DNA of 64,000 nt. It comes from Gyrodactylus bullatarudis (lineage: Eukaryota > Platyhelminthes > Monogenea > Gyrodactylidea > Gyrodactylidae). Within the stretch, counting starts at the first letter, position 1, and each line of letters opens with the position of its first letter. Shown here in pieces: positions 1 through 12,900 of the stretch. The DNA is taken from positions 269,076 to 333,075 of the forward strand of contig SSNU01000022.1 of the NCBI GenBank assembly GCA_012064415.1. The letters are read 5' to 3'. A program made the position numbers and the translations under genes. The notes below the pieces were generated by a model, which saw nothing but the letters and a program-made list of their open reading frames with translations, was not told where the DNA came from and ran no database searches.

Positions 1-399
1 AATCAATGATCATCTTGAGGGATTTTTAGGATGCCTCTCTATTAATGCCTGCCAAAAGAAGTGATATTTTGGAGCATTTTTATGAATTGGAAGATATAAA
101 AAAGGCTAAATTCTCAAAAAGTTCTCTTCTCAAAGGCAGAAATTATGCATTATTTGGAATATACATTTGATCTGCAAGATATGAATGTAATAAGTTGGTG
201 GAAATCTAAACAAAGTATATTTCCAATACTTGCTAATATGGCTTGTTATGTGTTAAGTCAGCCAGCATCTTCTTCACCTGGTGAAAGAATTTTTAGCAAA
301 GCTAGACTTCTCATCACAGACTTTCGAGCAAACCTGTCATCGGAGCACGTAAAGATGATACTTTTTATAAATTATAATAGAAAGTTTCTGGTAGAATAA
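1..399 (+). pseudogene. hAT-family transposase, C-terminal dimerisation region (decayed, cut by window edge)
   Basis: The reading frame from 145 to 399 (84 codons) has the hATC dimerisation signature. A WWK motif is followed by FPILANMA, then PASSSPGERIFSKA, and finally an R..L....V..I.F.N tail. This block holds hAT transposases together as multimers. Upstream, at about 47-140, another frame reads as helical protein (KRSDILEHFYELEDIKKA), so the two parts are separated by a frameshift. The catalytic RNase-H-like core would lie left of the window. No terminal inverted repeat or target duplication is visible on the right side. I read it as a dead fragment; a domesticated hAT gene cannot be excluded without the left flank. 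Confidence 0.82.
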
Positions 400-1337
400 A
401 GATTAATATCCCAAAATATTTTTCTGAGTATTTGCTAGTAGCATATAATTAAGCATACCTTTGGTACTTGCAAGTAATTGATATATCCAAGGCAGTTTCA
501 ATCAATTAATTGTTTTTAGAAATTGCCTAAGGCAATGCAAGGCGGGTCCCTACTAGGAACTAGATAAAATTATCTCTCATTGTTATTTACGTCCATTGAG
601 TTCAACATTCTGGTCCATTTTTGAGATTTGCTAACTTTCTCTCCACAGAAGATTCAAGAAAAGACTAGTATTTATGGAATTCTCTGAGCATGTTTATAAC
701 TTTGTCCATAAAAGTAATGAAGATAAGAGAAAATAATCGAAAAATTGATTTTTATAAAGTCCTCATCACTGTGGAGATCATTCATTGAACTATTAAGTTA
801 CCTTGAACTTTTCTCAAAACGAGCTATATTACCTATTATTGGAAATATGCTGAATAATCACAAAATTTCCTGTTGTTATTTGGGGAATATTTAACATAAA
901 GATTTATTACTGAAAATGGATTATTGAAAATGTCATAAATGTGTCTGGGGAAAATTTTTCAAAGCAAGAAATTTATCCGTTTACCACAATATATCTGAAT
1001 GCATTGCAATATCAAAGTTGTTACTAAAACTATCTACCTGAAATTAACTGAGAGATCAATGTTAAAACTCTCCCATGTGAAGAATAGCGAATATTCTCGA
1101 TGATTTTTCTTAAATGGGTAAGATTTTTAATTGGAATTTGAGACTTTGATGTAAAAATTAAGAATTTTTCAATAAACTTAAATACCCATGTTCATGAAGA
1201 ATTTCTTCACAAATTTATAAATTATAACCTCTTTTCTGTATAAACTCGGGAATTATTTGCTTTCAGAGCAATATTCACATTATCATTCTCCAATTTGGCC
1301 ATTTTTATGAACTAAACAACAGTTCTTATAAAACTAG
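400..1337. other. Non-coding stretch, no gene seen
   Basis: AT-rich sequence with stops in all frames. I see no coding exon, RNA gene or clear repeat here. Confidence 0.5.
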
Positions 1338-1960
1338 TTGACATGAAGATGAGAATTTACTATTTTTACAAAAAACTCAATATTTTTCTCCGGACTTACA
1401 GAATTTTTTGAATTCTAAATCGGAATGAGCTTATAAGATGTGGATATTCAAAAAAATCAATCTGACCAAAACTAGGCCGTTTTTCGAATTTCGAAAATGC
1501 ATCAAATTTCCACTTTTTTATCTTTTGAACCCAAAATTTTTAGCGAAGATCTTACTGTCTCCGAGAAAAAGTTAAACTTCCAGATTTTGGATAATTTGCC
1601 TTCGTGATAATCGAAAAATTCAAATGGTTCGATTTCCCACGGTAATGAAGAATTTCAGAGTACTTCTGCAGGTGAATTCGTATTCTTCGTCTAATGTTGA
1701 TCCCAAATATCAGTACTTAACAACTTTGAATATTCGAAATCGATAAAAATTTTGGGTTCAAAAGTGGAAATTTGGTGCATTTTCGAAATTCGAAAAACGG
1801 GCTAGTTTTAGTCAGATTGAATTTTTTTCGGAATTCTTCCGAATATCCACATCTTATAAGCTCATTCCGTTTTAGAATTTAAAAAATTATTTTTTTCTGT
1901 GAGTCTGGAGAAAAATATCGATTTTTTTGTAAAAATAGTAAATTCTTATCTTCATGTCAA
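1338..1960. mobile_element. Fold-back MITE-like element with ~210-bp inverted arms
   Basis: The left arm starts TTGACATGAAGATGAGAATT and runs to about 1545. The right arm (about 1750-1960) is its reverse complement with scattered differences and ends CTTCATGTCAA. The centre is non-coding. The arm sequence recurs degenerately at about 10020-10446. A related family starting GTTGGTTGATATGAAGTTGG lies at about 10917-11111, 50676-50890 and 54060-54172. The flanks CTAG and TTAG may be a short imperfect target duplication. No transposase is encoded, so this is a non-autonomous element of unassigned superfamily. Confidence 0.75.
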
Positions 1961-3188
1961 TTAGGTTCATTATATATGAGGACAATGAACTCTATCGAAA
2001 TAATTCTACCAAATTCATTACATTTCATCTCAATGATTTCGCTATAGCGAATTAATAATCTTCCTGATTCATGGCTAAAGCTTATGTCAACAAGAAAACT
2101 TTTTCATCCTTTGGAGATTCCAAAAATTTATCTCTGATCTTTTTCATGAAAATTTGAGTAAATAGATTTCAAAAACGAAAATTATCCTAGAATTTGAATA
2201 ATTTGGGAATCGAAGAGAATTAAAATATTCTGGTAAATATTTATTATTCTTTGAGAAAATCCCTTCTCCCCACAAACATTGCTTACACTTTTTCTTTGAA
2301 AGGGGGAAATATTCTCACGAAACTTACTAAGAAGTACTTGATTTCGGATTAATGATCAATTTGAGAAAAAACATAATTCATTCAAGTCTTGACTTACTTT
2401 TTACGATCTGTCAATTTCTGTGAACTTGAGGAAGAGTTTGTTGTAGATGACTTTATGAGATTACTGAGGCCAGTTGAGCTATTACAGGTTCTGTTTTGTA
2501 TGAATTGAAATGGGTGTATTTGGTGATTATCATTGATGACCTATGGAAAAATTTGATTAGGGGATCGGCTGTATATTTAGAGATAGATTTTGCAAATTGT
2601 CGATTTCTAGCCAAGTTGATTTTCTGATCAAGCTTGAATAGACGATTCTAATGATATATAGAACGTACGATCTTACTGAAATTTCAGATTGAAACACAAA
2701 AGAGTGAAAATACTGTATTAACTTTAATGCAAGGAAAAATATTCTCGATTTTTATTTACACGATTTTTCACGTGGTAGTCAAAGATTTCATTGAAAAACA
2801 AGCTTACTATTAATTTTGATCAGAAAAAAGCTCAAAATCAAAATTTCAGGGAATTAAGAAATCCAAAATCTACACCTACTATATATGAAGAACCACTATA
2901 ATCCAAGATTGTTAAAATAAACCTTTCAAGTTTTTATTCATATATAGATTTTTGTCTCTTTATCGTATAAGTAAAAAACGTATATCAATGAAATTATTGG
3001 TTTAAATCTGGGTTAGTGCAAATTTAAGCCTTTTTTTCAAAATATTTCTTACTTTTAATCAGCAGGGATATATATTTAAAAATTAGCATATTTTGTACAT
3101 CTTTTAAGGCGGTTCTAGTGACACTTTTGAGAAAATCCTAGGGGTATTGTGAATAAATTGAAAGCCGTAAACAATTAATCTTTAACTA
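1961..3188. other. Non-coding stretch, no gene seen
   Basis: AT-rich and without convincing codon structure. I looked on the minus strand for the EF-hand exons expected downstream of the PPEF gene and found none. Confidence 0.45.
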
Positions 3189-3295
3189 TAACGTCTTTCG
3201 CTTGCTACCTGACTATGTTGTCTTCTGGCTTGTTATAGTCAATCTATGCCGAACAGCTCCCTGAAGAACTACTTTGTTCAAAATTATGAATATAA
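3189..3295 (+). repeat. Dispersed repeat copy with an internally inverted 34-bp block
   Basis: From 3233 the sequence TTATAGTCAATCTATGCCG, then AGCTCCCTGAAGAACTAC, matches the repeat at 33937-33995, and in part the copies at about 24160-24225 and 42735-42790 (both reversed). The 34 bases just before it (3199-3232) are the exact reverse complement of 33899-33932, which holds the equivalent position in that copy. The repeat has no coding capacity that I recognise. Confidence 0.75.
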
Positions 3296-5089
3296 AATCT
3301 TAGAATAATTGTTTTTGTTGGAAGTTATTTATCTGTTCAGGCCAACTATGAAGATCAAATAGTTTTCTGAATCAATTGAAAAAACCATGGATTCTTGTAG
3401 AAAATTCACATAATACTTTAAAGTAATGGGATTTATTTTAATACAAGAGAAATTTTATATCAGGATTCCTAATCAGATATTCTAGCATTGGAGAATTAAA
3501 AAAGATATCCCTATTAATTAGCTGAAGCCTGAATCTGTATGTATTATAAATTATAATGAAAGAAACTTTGGAACTATGCGCATGTTCAAACTCTGGAATA
3601 TTCTCTAATAGCTGAATCGTCAAATAAACAGAGGATAAACTTGGTAGGTGAAATTCGTTGAACCTCATTCACTCTTGTCAATTAAAATAGGGAAAACGTT
3701 ACAAAAAATGTTACATGAAAATGTTTATGATAAAAGTTAATAATATTTTATCGTTATTTTCCTTTTAATATACAATTGGGATATTTCCTTTCAAATAATT
3801 ACATGGTACAGAATAACTGATAGATCGTATACAGTTCTTGTCCACCTATTTGATAAGAGTCACAGAAAAGCGTTAGATACCGGATATAGTCTTTAAATTT
3901 CCTAGGAACTTCATAAGAGATCCTTTATCAGAAAATTTTCTTCACTTCCAACTCTATATTGATCTAATTTTCTTTATTAGTGAAAATTTAAGATAGGTTG
4001 AAATAGAGTTCAGCTGAAGAATCAACCCCGAAATCTTTCTTGAGACATTGATTTGGATAACAGGTATTTTGGACATATTTCAAAGTACAAAGAGTAACAC
4101 AAATAAATTGTAAAATTTCAGACTCGAATGAATTTATCTGATTTAAGGTGTGCAACCACGGTCAGCCGTTATCTAAGGAGATCATTTTGCAAGTCTTTGT
4201 TGTTATTGTTAATGGAGATAAAATATTTTTATAGACATTAATCTGGTCTTGAGATAAATTCGGAGTTATTTATAGATGATTATAATTATAGTAGAAAGAC
4301 AAAATTGATAACTTCTTGTAGTAATGATCGAGTACATTTTTCAATCTCCAATTTTCAGCCTGGGTCAGAGTCTAATTCAGTTTCTTGAAATGATTCTACT
4401 GCGATGTAAAACATAATATTCAAATCTTATATTTACTCGTGACATAATAATAGAGGTAACATTTTTACATTAACTTCAAAATTTCTCAATTCTCATTTAA
4501 TCAGAAGGTTCTTTTTTTCTGTTTGTATGTACTATTTCAATTACTTAGGTAATAAAAATATGAAAAAAACCTAAAAATCCTCAGAATAATTAAGTTCACT
4601 TGAAGTAGTCAGAGCATCTTTTTGCTATTGAACGCCTAAAATGAAACTTTGGCTCTATTATGTCACTCTTATAAGGTTCTATAGGTTTCTATCAAATGAA
4701 AGCTTATACTCGTAAAGTTTAAAAATATGTAGGAATGGAACTATAGTTTTATTACTCCTGAGCTGAATCTAATGAAAGAAATTATTAATGTCCAACCAGT
4801 GTATTTGCTAACAGAAGAGTGAAAGAATCATGATGAAATACAAGTAAATTATCACAAACTCGACCAAAATGAATTCAGAAAATATTTACATTTAAATGAT
4901 CTTTTTTGAATCAATAATCTCACTTGAATATACATATATCGTAAGGGGAAAATTTTTACATTCGAGATGAATATTGGTACTTTTCGATTGATTCTAGTTT
5001 TGAAATAACTCTAGGAGAATTCGTATCTAATTAGAGCAATGATTAATAATCATTGATTATACTGACTGGCCATAAAAGACCAAAATAGA
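3296..5089. other. Non-coding stretch, no gene seen
   Basis: The minus-strand frame at 3438-3668 has no family signature and is probably chance. Nothing else stands out. Confidence 0.45.
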
Positions 5090-5705
5090 AAGGTGCTGAA
5101 CACAATCGTGTAGATATCCACTTTTCTATCAGTTTTGGTGCTACCCTGTTTTTGACTCTTGAAACAGTTTTATGAAGTGAGTACTGTATTTTGAAAAATT
5201 ATCTTTTGGGCAAATTTTTTAATTTTTTTCTGTCTTTGGTCTCATTTTGTAGAGAAATCTATCCTGATTTCATCTGTACTACTAAACCCTATTGAACTCG
5301 TTCGTCTCGTATGAAAAATATGGAAATAAAATCAGAATTTTGAATGGAGACTATGTTAGCATACACTGAGTAATTACAGCTACTCGACCTAATCAAAAAT
5401 CAATAAGGATTTCTTGGCTGAAATTCATTCCAAATTCATTTTTCTGCCACACTACTTATTTTTAACAAAGCTTTGAACCTTAACAACTTTCTTATAACGT
5501 ATTGTGGAAATAAAGGGAAAAGGAATAAGAAAGCTATAAAGAAAATTCTGATTTAATTTTTTTCATAATGGACGAACGAGTTCAATAGGCTTCCACACGA
5601 CCTAATTAGAAATCAATAAGGATTTCTTGGCTGAAAAAAACTGTTTCGAGGGTCAAAAACGGAGAGTGTGCTTTCTCGTGCACCAAATCTATAGTGGAGA
5701 AGTGT
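5090..5705. repeat. Inverted-repeat (fold-back) element with internal direct repeats
   Basis: The outer arms match as inverted copies. GTTTTTGACTCTTGAAACAG near 5148 pairs with the complement of 5636-5660. CTATTGAACTCGTTCGTC near 5290 pairs with the complement of about 5575-5592. A 38-bp direct repeat that ends AAGGATTTCTTGGCTGAA occurs at about 5383-5420 and 5598-5635. It has the shape of a decayed MITE, and I found no clear target duplication. Confidence 0.6.
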
Positions 5706-8700
5706 ATTGAAATATAGATAGGAAGAACTTGACTAAAATTCTTCTCGTAAATTTTTTTATAATACTCCTTGCGTCAAAATTACTATGGGGTAAATCAAAA
5801 AAAAATATTTTACTTGAACGAAATTTTCCAAAATTACTAAAATTCCCTATCGATATGATGAATTAATATTAATTCAATCAAGGAGTTTTGGAAAAAATGA
5901 CTTTCTAGTATCTCAGTCGATAAATGAGCGTGAATATTTTATTCAATCTCTTATTTGGAAAATATTCTTCGGATATATCAATCTCTGTAAAAATTTATAG
6001 GTTGAAAAATTACCCTAAATAAGATTATATGTGTGGCTTACTTCTAACTCCACTGACAATTTTTAAACAGTAAAATAATTAAAGCAATGCCACTGATGAT
6101 GGTTTTTAAATATATTTCTTTCTAACACATTCCCAAATTAAAGATAGTTTTTCAATATTCTAACAGCCTCTAATGTTCTAGAACTTTCATGATATGTACT
6201 TTTATGGAATCTGAAAAATTGTGTGTTGGGGTGTTGTCTCGTTTTCCTATCTTGAATATACCGAGAGTAGTGTTTACATTGCAAAAAGATGTGTAAAATA
6301 TCCGAGGTCAGAATCATATGCATTCTAAAAAAGTTACCTGTTTAAATCAACCAAGGGGATTAAACCGAAATCAAAATCAAGTAATTTAAAATATCATAAA
6401 TTTATGAGAAAATAAATGGTATTTCATTGAAAAACAATCCCAAAAGAGGACTGCTTTTCCTCACATACATTTTAGTGTAAATAAAAGAGTGCTATAGAAG
6501 AAGAGAAAACATCGAATTAATCAAGAGTTTGAATCGTCTTAGAGGATCAATCGGAAGTTGATAACCAATAATTAATTAGCTAAAGATAAGAAAAAAAGAT
6601 TTTAAATTAAAGACTTCTATTTTGATTTGAAGAAATTATTTAAGAAACAGAATGTCTTTTTATTTACTAAGAATTTCACATCATAATTTAAATAAATTCA
6701 AAACGACCATAAAAGATTTAAAAAATTCACTATTCACAAGCTAATCATTGATTTAAAAGATATTAAAATTCATGTGCCAAGAGAGTAATTATCTTTAACA
6801 AGTTTTAAACGGTTATTTTGTCCAATTTGTCAATGAAAATATTTTACAGAAGCATAATGTCGAAGAGATTTTACGTTTTTGATGCTTCAAGGACTACTGT
6901 GTCCTAATTGATTTAGATTACAAGGTGCCTAAATAGGCATAAAATTGAGTTGAGAATTTTCGACATAAATAGGTAAATAGGTAGAATTTCAGATTTGACT
7001 TTAAAAAGCTCAGAAACTAGAAAAATCAAGGGAAACTTTTCTTTTTGTTAAGAATTTATTCCTGAACAAGATGATGTAATTTCTGTCTTTCTATCTCATT
7101 CATGGTTTTCTCTTTTGAAAGGCAAAGCACTGAAAGTCGGGGTTTCATGTTTTACAGAATGACTCTATTATAGAAATTTTTAAGAAAAATATCATTGAAT
7201 AGAAAATAATAAAGTCCGATTTGTTAGGCCACAGTTGAGATTTCAATTACTACTGTACAGCTATGCACTGTAAAAGGAATTTAAGTCAACATCTGAAGAA
7301 ATTGCAAAGTTTCAGATTCCATCTCGGAACAAATCTATTGACAAGAAGTTAGAGGAATAAAAAATTCATTGAAATAGTAGTAGTTTGATCAGATAAAAAT
7401 TTTAGTTGAGCTCATTTCATGATTGGCTCATGCCAATAAAGTATAAAAGAGAAATTTTTATTGACAGATTAATTTCTCATAGAAATTGAATGGATAAATG
7501 AGAATTCAAACAAAATTACGTGCACCGATCATTGTCCATTCAATCTTCAAGAATCTGAGAGAATACATAATATAAATCCACTAATCATTCCCCAGTTATA
7601 CAATGAGAATTCTCAATTGAAATTCTTGAGAAAGCTTGGAAATTGGCCATTGCCTGACGTAATCTCTGCAAGCATGATTGAAATTTCATTTCATGATTCA
7701 AGAGGAGCGTTCTCTGAAATTTAACCAGCTAGTGAAGAGGAAAAATTCTCTGCTTCCTAACTAAATGAATTATGATCTAATAAAAGCAACCTAGAGAATC
7801 TTGAAAGTTTTGTTTCTGTTAAGGACTACGAAATGAGTATTGGGCAACTACGAAGCGTAGACATATTGGGCTGGGACTTTATTAAATTGGGCGACCATAA
7901 TAATTGGCTCATGGTTAACAAGATAAACAAAAGATTACTAATACTAATCCCAGTGTTCTTTTACAGGCATATTTTAAATCTCAAAGTAGCGCCGAATTCC
8001 CATTTTTTTATAAAATTTCAGTTAGTTAGAGAAGGATCAAAAGTTGTTTTTTTATAATTACGACTAATCAAAGAAAAAGAGGATCACCCCATCATCCTGG
8101 GAAAATTGAATTTTGATTTTTTGATCATTTTGTCTGCTTGAAAATCGATTAAACTTTGAAAATTCAAGATCCCTGAAAATGACGAATTTATCAAAAAAAT
8201 TTGATCCTAAGAGACAACTTTAGATCCCTCTCTAACTTTGAAATCGCGAAAATTTTTTAACTCAAAATTCAAAGAATGAGTATTTGGCGCTACTCCGAGA
8301 TTTGAAATATGCCATAATTTTCATATAAATTGATTTTTTCAAAATTCTTTTTCTCCATACTTCGTTAAAGTGGACCTAATGATCTAGATTCCAAGAGATC
8401 TTGATTAAATTCAAAATGAAAAAATTTCTGTCTTCATATTAATCAGGTGTATATTCGAAGACCACAAAACCTTTCATTCATTCATTTTAGTTTTGAAAAA
8501 TAAAGTTTTTTTTAACCTTGGAGTCCCATAACTTATCACACAAATTCTCAGCTTTAAACTGTTTTTTTAATCTTTATCCCTGTTACTTTTATGATGAATT
8601 TGTGGGCTGTTCATCGTTCATTTAACGAATTTAGAAATATTATCTTCATTTAAAACTAACTGCACTGAAAGATACTTTTTCGGATCAATAATGATAAAGT

Positions 8701-8930
8701 TTTCCACCTGGTTTGGCAAGTGGTTTCCTTAAAAAAAACACAAACTACTTTGAAGGAGACATGCCCAAGTTTGATATCAGGCTCTCACAAAAGTATTGTG
8801 TAGCAAAATTTATTTTTGAATTGAGAAAAAGAAAATCTTTTCAAACGTCTGAAATCAATCAGAATTAGCTTTTTATCAGCGATAAAAATCAGTAAAAGTA
8901 ATAGATTTAATTTGAATATAAACAACCTTA
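5706..8930. other. Non-coding stretch, no gene seen
   Basis: The plus-strand frame 7833-8057 (74 codons) shows no recognisable domain and no splice context. EF-hand-like motifs were sought on the minus strand and not found. Confidence 0.45.
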
Positions 8931-8939
8931 TTCCAAAGC

Positions 8940-8992
8940 CTCTTACAGACGTTTCGGTACTGAGATAGTCCAGTACCTTCTTCAGTGGATGG
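8940..8992 (-). ncRNA. Hammerhead-ribozyme-like motif (type I, minimal stem III)
   Basis: On the minus strand the core CTGAAGA (985 to 979) is followed by a perfect 7-bp stem, GGTACTG with CAGTACC, closed by the 8-nt loop GACTATCT. GAAAC (955-951) follows, then GTC (950-948) as a possible cleavage triplet. The residues match the hammerhead consensus CUGANGA, stem II, GAAA. Stem III is only the self-complementary ACGT, as in dimer-acting hammerheads of retroelements. Stem I is weak, with about 2 bp. The same sequence appears inverted and truncated at 9236-9300, so it belongs to a repeat. Self-cleavage activity is inferred. Confidence 0.6.
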
Positions 8993-9235
8993 ACCTGAAC
9001 TCTCTTCAATTTTTCCTAAAAACCTTGGTTTTCCTATTGGTCCAGATCTAAAAATTCATTCAAAATTAAATGAATCTAGAAAACCAATCAGATGATCTGT
9101 AGAAAAATTAATTACGAAAAAAAGCCTGAAATTAACCTTCTGCTAAATCAATAATTTGTCTTGTATTTCTGTATAATTATAATTGCAACTAATTATTCCC
9201 TATATTGCCATTGGTTGTACCTATCACTAGAGCTT

Positions 9236-9300
9236 CAGTACCGAAACTTCTGGAAGAGGCTTCGGAAAAAGCCCGGCTGTATTCCAATTAAATCTACACT
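9236..9300 (+). repeat. Inverted partial copy of the 8890-8975 repeat
   Basis: CAGTACCGAAAC, then a block ending ATTCCAATTAAATCTA, matches the complement of about 8900-8975 with substitutions. It contains the 3' half of the hammerhead-like motif but not the CTGAAGA box. The pair is a decayed inverted repeat with about 260 bp between the arms. Confidence 0.6.
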
Positions 9301-9730
9301 ATTCTAATTTTTATTCATCATGGAACAAAAAACTTTCCTATTTTTCATTTTTTCAGAATAAATAAATTCTGGTGACAAGTAATTCTATGATTCCCACTAA
9401 TCGAACAAAAAAGAGAATTCTATTCACCAATGTTCTGAACAAAAGAGGGGAAATAATTTTCATTTCATGCTGTTTTTTATAATGTTGAAATGTATTTGTT
9501 TTTTGACTTTTTAAAACAAAAATCAGGAAAATTTACATCGTACAACTCAATTTGAAAATTCAATTCTGTGAGTAAATAAATTGATTTCAATTCTCGCAAC
9601 TTAAATTACAAAAGAATATAGAGTATATAAATTAGTAATAGGAATGATTAGAAAGAAAGAGAAATATACTTTTTTATGCCATTATGAATTTTATAGACGA
9701 AATTAGACTAATATTCTTTAGAGTACTCAC

Positions 9731-9979
9731 CAAATAGGCTCCTTTGTTGGAACCTTCTGAATAATAATTTGATACAGAAAATATTGTTAAAACCTTATCA
9801 TCATGGTTATACTCGAAACCTTCAGGTTTACACTCATGACTACGGATGATCATGGAAAAGTTATTTTTCTCGAGAAACTTTTTTGTAACATCAGGACCAA
9901 AGTAGCAGCCGCCACCACGAAATTCATTGTTGTCGCAGCCGAGCTGCGGCCTAGGATCACTCCATAGAATATCCATCAA
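9731..9979 (-). CDS. PPEF: PPEF exon with ILWSDPR to GAYL
   Basis: The acceptor is TTTTTTTCAG and the donor is GTGAGTACT. It is 83 codons in phase 0. It contains [29 protein letters not shown] and [17 protein letters not shown], the C-terminal half of the catalytic domain including the RSHE and NYY loops. The next exon should start within the first 9.7 kb or beyond the window. Confidence 0.92.
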
Positions 9980-12900
9980 CTGAAAAAAATATTAAATTCG
10001 TAACAGAAAATATGATACAATTTTCGCACCCAAAATTATTATCGATTTCAAAGATTTGAAGCAGTTAAATGCAGATTTTCAAGATCAGCAATAGACGAAA
10101 AATTCGAATTCGGTTGCAGAAATTCTTCATTATTGTGGGAAATCGAAAATATGGATGTATTGATCCAAAATTTAAAAGTTTAATTTTTTCTTGAAAACAG
10201 TAGATTCCTTTCTTCTTCTAACAGCCCAATTCGAATTCTTTGAATCGATCTTTGGAATCGATAAAAATATTGAGCTCAAAAGTTCGAAAAACGGCCTAAT
10301 TTTTGGCCAGATTGAATTTTTTATTATTTTTTTCCACAACTTGTAGGCTTATTTCATAATGGAATTCGGAAAATAAATTTTTCCTGACTTTCCGAAAAAG
10401 AAATTAAGCTTTTTGTAAAAATAGTGAATTCTCATCTTCATGTCAACTAGTTTTATATTAACCAGGTGTAGAAAGTCTTCTTGTACATAATGTGTCAAAA
10501 AAGACCATGAATATTTCAATGAAATTTGATTAATAGACAAACACACTGTTGATTCGTTTTTTTTATTTCAATCGATTCGTAGTATTCTCAGTCTTTCTGT
10601 AACGTCTACTCTGAAGTATGATATCAGAATTTTATCATCTTGAGAAATAATGATAATGAATTGAATATCTCTGAATGTCTCCTAGTCACACACCCCCCTA
10701 TCTTTTGGATCAATTTCATTGTTGAGTTCGAATGAGTGGGTAGGCTAGAGAAGGCTTTCCAATACCTCTTTCATTCCCTCTCAAAAATATCAATGGATTG
10801 TAATCAAGAAATAAATAGCCCTCTTTTAACCAAATTTAATTTAGCTTATAATAATTTTTCACTGTTGGAATTAAATTTATATAGGATGCAATAAGACTAA
10901 AGCTAAACTAAAGTTGGTCGATATGATGTTGGGAATCTATGATTTTTACAGAAATCTAGATATTTTCATCAAGAGTTCCAATTTTTTTCTTCGACTGGTA
11001 AAAGCGGGCAACATGAGTAAGATTCCAAAAAATCTTTAGAAAATTCAAATTCTTGATGAAAATATCGAGATTTCTGTAAAAATCATGGATTCCCAACTTC
11101 ATATCAATTAGCTTTACTACAAGGTGCCGAAATCAATTAGCTTTATTTCCCATCCCGTCAACTTTTTACATTAGAAAAACAAATTACACAGAGAAAATGG
11201 AAAGAAAACAGGGAAAAAATCTTTCATATAGAGATTAAATTCCAAAAATATTGATTTTCCTTTTTTTAACTCAGTTATTTTCGAATGAAAGTCTCTCTTG
11301 TTTTCCTAGTGAATACACAAATTATTTCAATCACTATTTGAATCACTATTAGTGACTGTGAGGTATTTGAAATTCCTCAAATGAGATGGTCAACTAACAA
11401 CAACTATAGAGTAGAAAGAGAAACTTTATTTTAGCAATTAAGCTTTACGCAGTCTTTTGAGTGGAGTCCCATAGAGGAAATTCAATGTAAAAGAGTACAA
11501 ATGACAGGCGAAATGTTCCAAGTTCAGAGAGTCATTTGAAATTTGCAAAGCCTCTCAAAAACATGGCAAGAATCTGAGCGTTTTCCGGCAAAAGAATCTA
11601 CTAATTCTATTCATCCTATTCAAATTAGCTAATTTACTGCCCTACTGGTCAGTCATTTCTTAATCTTTAAACAAGTTCTTTATAAGTTTACTAATTTCAT
11701 ATTGATTATATAATATACAGTAGGGCGAGTCAAATATTTTTTTCCCGAACAATGTTTCGGCAACAATGCGAATTTGTTAGATCTAACTTAGAAAATGCCA
11801 TTTATGAAATTTAGATTCGAAATTTTTTACATGAAAATGCAGTGCTGATTAAAAATACATTATGAACCTATTTCTATTTAAAATTGCATTAAAACGGCTC
11901 AAAATTTAGATTTTAATCGATTTTAATGGAAAATTTCATTGAAAATAGTTGGCGCTAATTCAATAATCGGCATTTTCAATTGCGATTTGGGGTTCAAAAT
12001 TTAAAATACATGGTTCAATAGGAACTTTTTTACCTTGAAAAATTCTCTTTAAAATGAGCTCTGCACATCCGAATGTTAAAGGTCAGAAAACTTTCGAATT
12101 GAAAATTTATTCGGTCTGATGATCTTGATGATTCTGGGAGAAAGAGGAAGAAAGTTGATGGCAATCAATTTCCACCTGAATTAATTGAAAAGAGAAATTT
12201 TGAGTTGAGTTCATCATATTCCAAAAACAAGAGAACTTGGCTCATCTTTTGCATTTTTTCCAAATGAGAGAAATATCTTCAAAAAATAGTAAAAGGAAAA
12301 TAAAAAAAACGTTTTCTTCCCTTTCTTCATTCCTTTATGCAAATTCTTGTTAATCTGAAAGGAAATTTATGCTCTCTCCCCTGCATATCGCTCGTCCATA
12401 TTCGAGGAAATATGATAGAGGTATAAGCTGTATAAATAATTCAATAATTATGATGGGAATTGATACCTTTTTTCTTTCCTAATCAAGATGTAATAATCAT
12501 CCTTCTCATCCGGTTGTCATTCAAGGATTATTTTAATGACATGTCCCTAATTTCCATTTTTTTGGGGGAATGTGGGGAATATTACATTATCATAGTCTAT
12601 CAGTTCTAACAGTAATTGATGATAGTAAATCTTTTTGATTAACCCTTCAAGTCCTATTGGGTCAAATATGGAACAGGTAACATTCTCAAGCCATAATTCT
12701 GTTAAAAAGAAACTGAAAATAATTTATTGAGCACTTTTCTGAGAGAAGAAATAATATTCAAATGAACTATTACTTGTCAAGCTACGATATTTCATCAAGT
12801 TAAAGAGGATTCGTTTTTATAATAACACAAAAATTTCCTAGAAACTATAAAGAACGATTATTGAAAAATTATTCATTGAGATTAAAGACAAAACAGAAAG

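Noticed and set aside
3270..3290. CTGAAGAACTACTT...CAAA at repeat ends (3.3, 20.2 and 34.0 kb)
   Set aside because: It looks like a hammerhead start, but stem II and GAAA are not satisfied in any copy.
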